A DNA stretch of 64,000 bases from the NCBI GenBank assembly GCA_009809945.1, contig WTPW01000029.1:497295-561294 (forward strand). Direction: 5' to 3'. This document shows, piece by piece, positions 59,485-64,000 of this stretch. The notes beneath the pieces are model-generated. The model was given only the letters and a program-made list of their open reading frames with translations. It was not told where the DNA came from and did not search any database. The first letter of the stretch is position 1. Every line of letters begins with the position of its first letter. The stretch is from Gigaspora margarita. Lineage: Eukaryota > Glomeromycota > Glomeromycetes > Diversisporales > Gigasporaceae. A program made the translations under genes and the position numbers.

Positions 59485-61301
59485 GTCTGACGAAATAATG
59501 ACGAAACTTATCAGTCACCTGATTTGTCACCCGATTTGTCACATCTAAAATTTTATCATATGATCTTCGTAAATTACACAAATCTACGAATTTACATTTT
59601 TAAAATTTTCTCTAAAACTTAGTAAAAATTTGCTACGCTTCTTAAAACAAACTTATACTGAGATTTCAACAAATCGAACGGTAAGAAAAATAGAAAAAAA
59701 AGAACTACTCCCTATAATACACCATGCTCTCAAACATTGCCAATTATTTACCTATTTCAACCAACTATTTGAGTTCGCAACTTTGTGGCATAAAAAGTGA
59801 TTTAGTAGATGTGTCAGAACAAGTGCTTCGGAAAAATACATCTTTGAAAGGCTTGTGCATTATTAAAGTAGCGGAAAATCAAGGAATAACTGATATATTT
59901 AAGTATTTAATTTTTTTATTTAAGCTATTCAATTTTGTTAATACTTACTATTATTCTATCTTAACTAGTTCTATCTTAACTAGTTCTGTTTATTTGAGAT
60001 AAGTTTTTTAAACTTGTTTGTTTTAACTAGTTGAGATATAATTGTTATACGGAACTTTAGATATTAAAGTCAACTCTCCTTATACCGAACCCCTCTATAA
60101 CGAACTCTTGATATAATGAACTAAAAGTTTTTGAATTTTATAATAGATCGGTATAAAAAGTATTATGTTTTTTTAAGAAAACATAGTAATTTTATATAAC
60201 AACTTTTTTTTAACAGCCAGAACCAAAAGTTTATTATAGAAAAAGTTGATTGTAATTGGGCAGTTTTGAACGATTGATATCGTAAAAATAGTTCATCCAA
60301 CAATTCTAGTCGAGTTGTAAAAATTATGTACTTAAGCTTACAATATTTGTAATTTAGCGATTTTCTTATATAGTACTGAAGATTCTTGGATTCAAAATGC
60401 GAATTTTATGATTTTACAAAAAATTGGTTTTCTTGTGAACTATTGATTTGGATTACATAATTTTGGAACCATTCAATTCATTCGATAAGACTAATTGAAT
60501 AGTATCAAAATCATGTATTCTAATCGATAGTTCACGAGAAATTTAATTTCTTGTAAACATTCTTTTTTTTTTTTTTTTNTCAAATTCGGCACTTTTTCTA
60601 GCAAAGTCCAGGTTATTTATTAACTGGCATATATTTAAATTATTTGATCAATTTTAATTTAAAAATTGTAAATTCTTTATTTAATAAATGACGTTTTTAA
60701 TAAATTTACAGTTTTTTTTTTTTTGTAATTTTGCGACTATATTTTAGTTCCAATTGTTTTATAACTTGCAACTAGCCTGATACTTTCTAGTATAATAAAT
60801 TCACATGGGAATAACTCTGGTAGTAACTAAACTGACCCGTCGAATTTTTAATAAACTTGGTTTTAAAAAATTACCTTGTTAGTAATAAGCAATTTCTAGA
60901 CTAGACAAGTTTTACTTAAAATCGAAACTGTTACCTTGTAGTTGTAACTTACAACCTTTTCTAACGGTTTTGGTGGTTTATAATTTTCAGGTGGGCTTGG
61001 TGTGTTACAAAAATGTAAATATTAAATGAATATTACATATAAAAAATGAAACAAAAAGCCAACTTTAAGGGCCGCATTCTTTTTAAATTTATTATTTATC
61101 TCGTTTTGAATATAAAAATAAGAAAGTACTGGTATTATTAGACTATAGTGCTTAATGTCTCGTGAAAAAAAGGCATACCATTGCAATTTACTATTAAAAA
61201 ATGGGTCCAACATATCAGATATGTATGTCGATCACTCGTAAAAAATTTACCCTGTGATCTGTGTGACAAATCGGGTGACTATTATGGTTTCGTCAGGTGT
61301 T
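59485..61301. mobile_element. putative inverted-repeat element, about 1.8 kb
   Basis: The left end has TCTGACGAAA followed by CAGTCACC and CCCGATTTGTCACA (59485-59542). The right end, complemented, has CCTGACGAAACC, AGTCACCCGATTTGTCACAC (61301-61260). The order and spacing match, with small gaps. Inside, one plus frame (59724-60002) starts at an ATG after ACC and reads NYLSSQLCGIKSDLVDVSEQ, but it resembles no known protein. A GGGCTTGGTG word near 60992 matches the end of the MITE at 6695. A single N stands at 60579. No target duplication was identified. Confidence 0.5.
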
Positions 61302-61360
61302 ATGCTCAATTATTTTTTCGTTATGTATTTCTTATTTTCGCTTAGTTGTGGCATATTTGG

Positions 61361-61480
61361 GTGATTAGATCTCCAAACGGATGATCAAGTCTCCAAACGG
61401 GTAATCGAGTCTCCAAACGGGTGATCGAGTCTCTAAACGGGTGATCAGATTTCCAAACGAGTGATTAAATCTCCCAATCG
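61361..61480. repeat. minisatellite, six units of exactly 20 bp
   Basis: The unit is gtgatcgagtctccaaacgg with one to several changes per copy, in perfect 20-bp register from 61361 to 61480. The fifth and sixth copies are more diverged. The region is noncoding. Confidence 0.95.
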
Positions 61481-61845
61481 AAGGATTAAAGCAGTATTAA
61501 AGCCCCATACGAATCAAAACATATTTAAAGGTTTGGTTTCTGCTTAATTAACAATTGTAGATAGTATTTTTTATTATTGTATTAATCTGATGTATTTGAT
61601 TTATATTAATAAAGAGAAACCTTGCAACCCAAAACTATGTTAGTTTATAATTTTAAACCATTTAACCTTAATCACTTTTGTTCACAGTCGAACTAAACCA
61701 GTATAATTTCTCAATCTCTCCCAACCGATCGCAACATAGGCATCTATATCCAAGGCACTCTTCTGACCTAATTCTCTGTTTTTTTACAAAAAAATATTGT
61801 TATTGACCCACCCTTAAAAAAAATGCATATATTTTTGACACATAC

Positions 61846-63318
61846 CGTAAATTCTCGAAATAGCAGGCATGGGCGTTAATTCAAAATTTGTGCTTCCTAA
61901 AAATAGCATATGTAGATTTGAATTAACACCTATGCGCGTTCCGAAATAATGTGCACCCCATATAGAATTACTTGTCAAATCCAGATTTTCTTTTTAATTT
62001 TTTATTTAATTTTTTTTATTTATATTTTTTTATTTTATTAAAAATCAACTCTTGTTTCAAAATAACGCCAGGGACCCGGAAAAGTTCATATATAAATAGA
62101 TATGAATATTTCGGAATTTTTGGCTCAAAAAGGTATAAAACAGAATTTTTAGTGTTAACCATGATCACATGATTTATATCAAGTTTGATTGGATAAAAAT
62201 CATGTGATATTGCTTTCTGTTGATTGCATAATATCATCATCGTTATTAACTATATAAAACGTATTACTAATCCATTTTAATTATTCATATTGATCCTATA
62301 TTAATCATCCAGCACGTTTTATGAATTTATCTACTATTAGTCATAAGGCCACGCAAAGTTAATTTTTCGTTTTGCATAACCTTGCGTTTCAAAATTCCGG
62401 TTGGTGGGTCACATTTTTTTTTTTTTTTTTTAAATTAACTTAACGTGGCCTAAACTAATTCATGTTCACATCTAAGGTCACGCAAAGTTAATTCTTTGGC
62501 TTGCATAACATGGAATCAGAAACTTTTGTCTTTTTTTTTATCAGGCCTATCGAATAATTCCGGAAAATTAAGGTCATCATCGGGTGACACCGGAGAAAAA
62601 AATTAAATGGCAAAAATGGAATTATTGGCACGATAGGAATTTAAAAAAAAAAATTTTTTTGGAAAAATTGGGTCAGCGGGTTATGCAAAATGAAAAATTA
62701 ACTTTGCGTGGCCTAATATTACTTCATATCAATGTAGTTCAGAATTTTTTGACCCATCTACAGAGTGGCTGAAATTGAGTTTAATAGTCTAGATGAATTT
62801 TGGTCTAAAATTCCATATCAACTAGGTTAACAGAAACTGTTATATGTCCAGAGCTGGATGTATGGTCATATGGCGATGCAATTGGGTAGATCATATAATA
62901 CAAATCACATGGCTGAACTTTAGTCTGAGCTCTAGTATGGTCACAAACAAATCACATGGGCGGACAGACAGACAAAATTTGGCTATTGATCAGAAAATGT
63001 AGGTCCTCTGCTCTGCTCCGGACAATTACCACTTTTAAAATAGCTTCCAGTTTAGTGTAGAACGTAGTTTTAGTATTTATAACAAAATTTTAGATGATGA
63101 CAGACAAAATTTAAGTGAGAAATCACTTCGATTTTTATTAATAATAATAATAAAACTATATCGGAATAAAACGGATTTTTTAACCAAATCGGAATGAATT
63201 TTTTGCAAATCAAAATGGGATTTTTCAAGGTCCCTGAATAACGCCCATGGGCGTACTTGAAATAGTGCACACATAGTCAAAATAGTGTGCCCCTGCCCAC
63301 TATTTCAAGAATTTACAA
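61846..63318. mobile_element. putative inverted-repeat element hosting the Harbinger-like copy B
   Basis: ACCGTAAATTCTCGAAATAG at about 61846 matches the complement of CTATTTCAAGAATTTACA at about 63300-63318. Further CATGGGCG and AAATAGTGxGCAC words lie in both arms. The outermost bases on the right have diverged and no target duplication is readable. The plus and minus open frames inside (61972-62240, 63070-63280) are AT-rich and not protein-like. Confidence 0.5.
62347..62713. mobile_element. PIF/Harbinger-like composite MITE, copy B, uninterrupted (367 bp)
   Basis: Starts GGCCACGCAAAGTTAATTTT and ends with the complement. TAA stands on both sides (62344-62346, 62714-62716), a 3-bp TWA-type duplication. 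Inside, an additional right end GTGGCC with TAA after it (near 62450-62458) and an additional left end GGTCACGCAAAG after CTAA (near 62480) show two MITEs in a row: about 109 bp and about 234 bp. It lies in the opposite direction to copy A and shows the empty site of the 3.5-kb transposon. Confidence 0.9.
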
Positions 63319-63458
63319 TTTCGAATGCCTATTGTGATTACTGTTACTAATAGTAAACTCTAAAACACTAATTGTTGAGTTAGATATAAAGCCTCTAATA
63401 TTAAGATTTTTATCTAAAATTTACCTGGCAATAGTATATATAAAGCAATAAATAAGTA
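62717..63458. other. noncoding, no further gene seen
   Basis: AT-rich. Includes the right arm of the putative 61846-63318 element. No supported gene. Confidence 0.4.
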
Positions 63459-63774
63459 CCATACTTGCTCAAAAATAAGCACCTCCTGAAAATAAGCAAC
63501 CCTGCTTTTTTTCAAAAATCTCAAAAAAACCATTAACAGTCGCTACATATAAAAGTCTCAATTTTACTAAGTAACCTCAAATGTGCAATTAATTAAAGTT
63601 GTTCAGGGCATCAGATTACACCTATAGTAAAAATTTGGTACTATTTGAACAACTTTTTATTAGTACGTTTTTTAATTTTTTAAAAACTTCAACAAATTTA
63701 AAAATAAGCAACCTCCCGTATTTTTGTGTAATATTTTTGCCCAAAAAAGGGTGCTTACTTTCGAGCATATATGG
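63459..63774. mobile_element. TA-target MITE, 316 bp
   Basis: The left end starts CCATACTTGCTCAAAAATAA and the right end, complemented, CCATATATGCTCGAAAGTAA. Both continue into GCACC, and ATAAGCAACC words recur inside both arms. TA flanks both ends (63457-63458, 63775-63776). Noncoding interior. Tc1/mariner-like by its target. Confidence 0.85.
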
Positions 63775-63776
63775 TA

Positions 63777-64000
63777 ATGGGCATATTTAATAAAACAAAT
63801 AAAATTCCAATACTTTAATTAATAATCACTTGATATCTTACTTGATTACATAGGTCAAAAGTAATGTATATTATTTTTTTATTCAAGAGTAGGTCAAAAA
63901 ACGATGGGCCAAGTGTGTCAATACAATTTTTTGCTAATATTACACTATACTAAGTTTGTTAATGACATGTAAGTTACAATTATACACTTAAACTAGTGTT
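63777..64000. other. window end, no gene seen
   Basis: AT-rich sequence to the edge of the window, with nothing recognisable. Confidence 0.4.

Noticed and set aside
59724..60002. A 92-residue gene inside the 1.8-kb element
   Set aside because: It has an ATG in fair context, but its second half is low-complexity and no domain is recognised. Kept only as a note in that element's entry.
60060..60130. A pogo-type element end (TATAACGAAC words)
   Set aside because: No matching inverted partner was found nearby.

Overview
The window is very AT-rich eukaryotic DNA, by eye about three quarters A+T, with low gene density and almost continuous repeat structure. It suggests a fungus of the arbuscular-mycorrhizal group (Glomeromycotina). 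The evidence is an F-box/leucine-rich-repeat gene with 28-residue repeats, decayed kinase, SPRY and tetratricopeptide (TPR) genes, a fungal-type Helitron, and fragments that resemble, from memory, very large gene families of Rhizophagus and Gigaspora. This taxonomic call is inference.

Layout. 1-8.4 kb: tandem repeats and short inverted-repeat elements, plus a retroposon copy at 4.1-4.8 kb with a 16-bp target duplication. 8.4-10.8 kb: a decayed transposase-like gene. 10.8-14.4 kb: no gene. 14.8-21 kb: a decayed Helitron Rep/helicase gene on the minus strand, broken by frameshifts, stops and a retroposon. 22.7-23.6 kb: a two-frame gene of unknown function. 25.3-31 kb: a run of nonautonomous elements (Tc1/mariner-like, hAT-like, SINE-like, and one rich in GGGTCA motifs). 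31.7-39.6 kb: a satellite of about 105-bp monomers in a higher order of about 1.05 kb, hit by two dated TA-target insertions. 40-45 kb: decayed kinase/TPR and SPRY/TPR genes, themselves hit by elements. 45-49.7 kb: a satellite built from two alternating long palindromes, with an assembly gap. 50.5-54.4 kb: a Harbinger-like element split by a 3.5-kb transposon with an 8-bp target duplication, which carries a decayed gene of an unnamed family. 56-57.4 kb: a protein O-fucosyltransferase-like gene. 57.9-59.4 kb: the F-box/LRR gene, the only long intact reading frame. 59.5-64 kb: further inverted-repeat elements, including an uninterrupted copy of the split Harbinger-like element.

The most informative result is the nesting at 50.5-54.4 kb. 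The uninterrupted copy at 62.3-62.7 kb shows the empty target site, so the ends and target duplication of the 3.5-kb transposon can be read directly. This links a conserved-looking but unnamed gene to a mobile element as its probable transposase. A second theme is decay at CpG sites, visible both in the satellite monomers and in the Helitron helicase motifs.

Limits: no search or alignment program was run. Family names rest on motifs read by eye. Single-base frameshifts in otherwise good genes may be sequencing or assembly errors.
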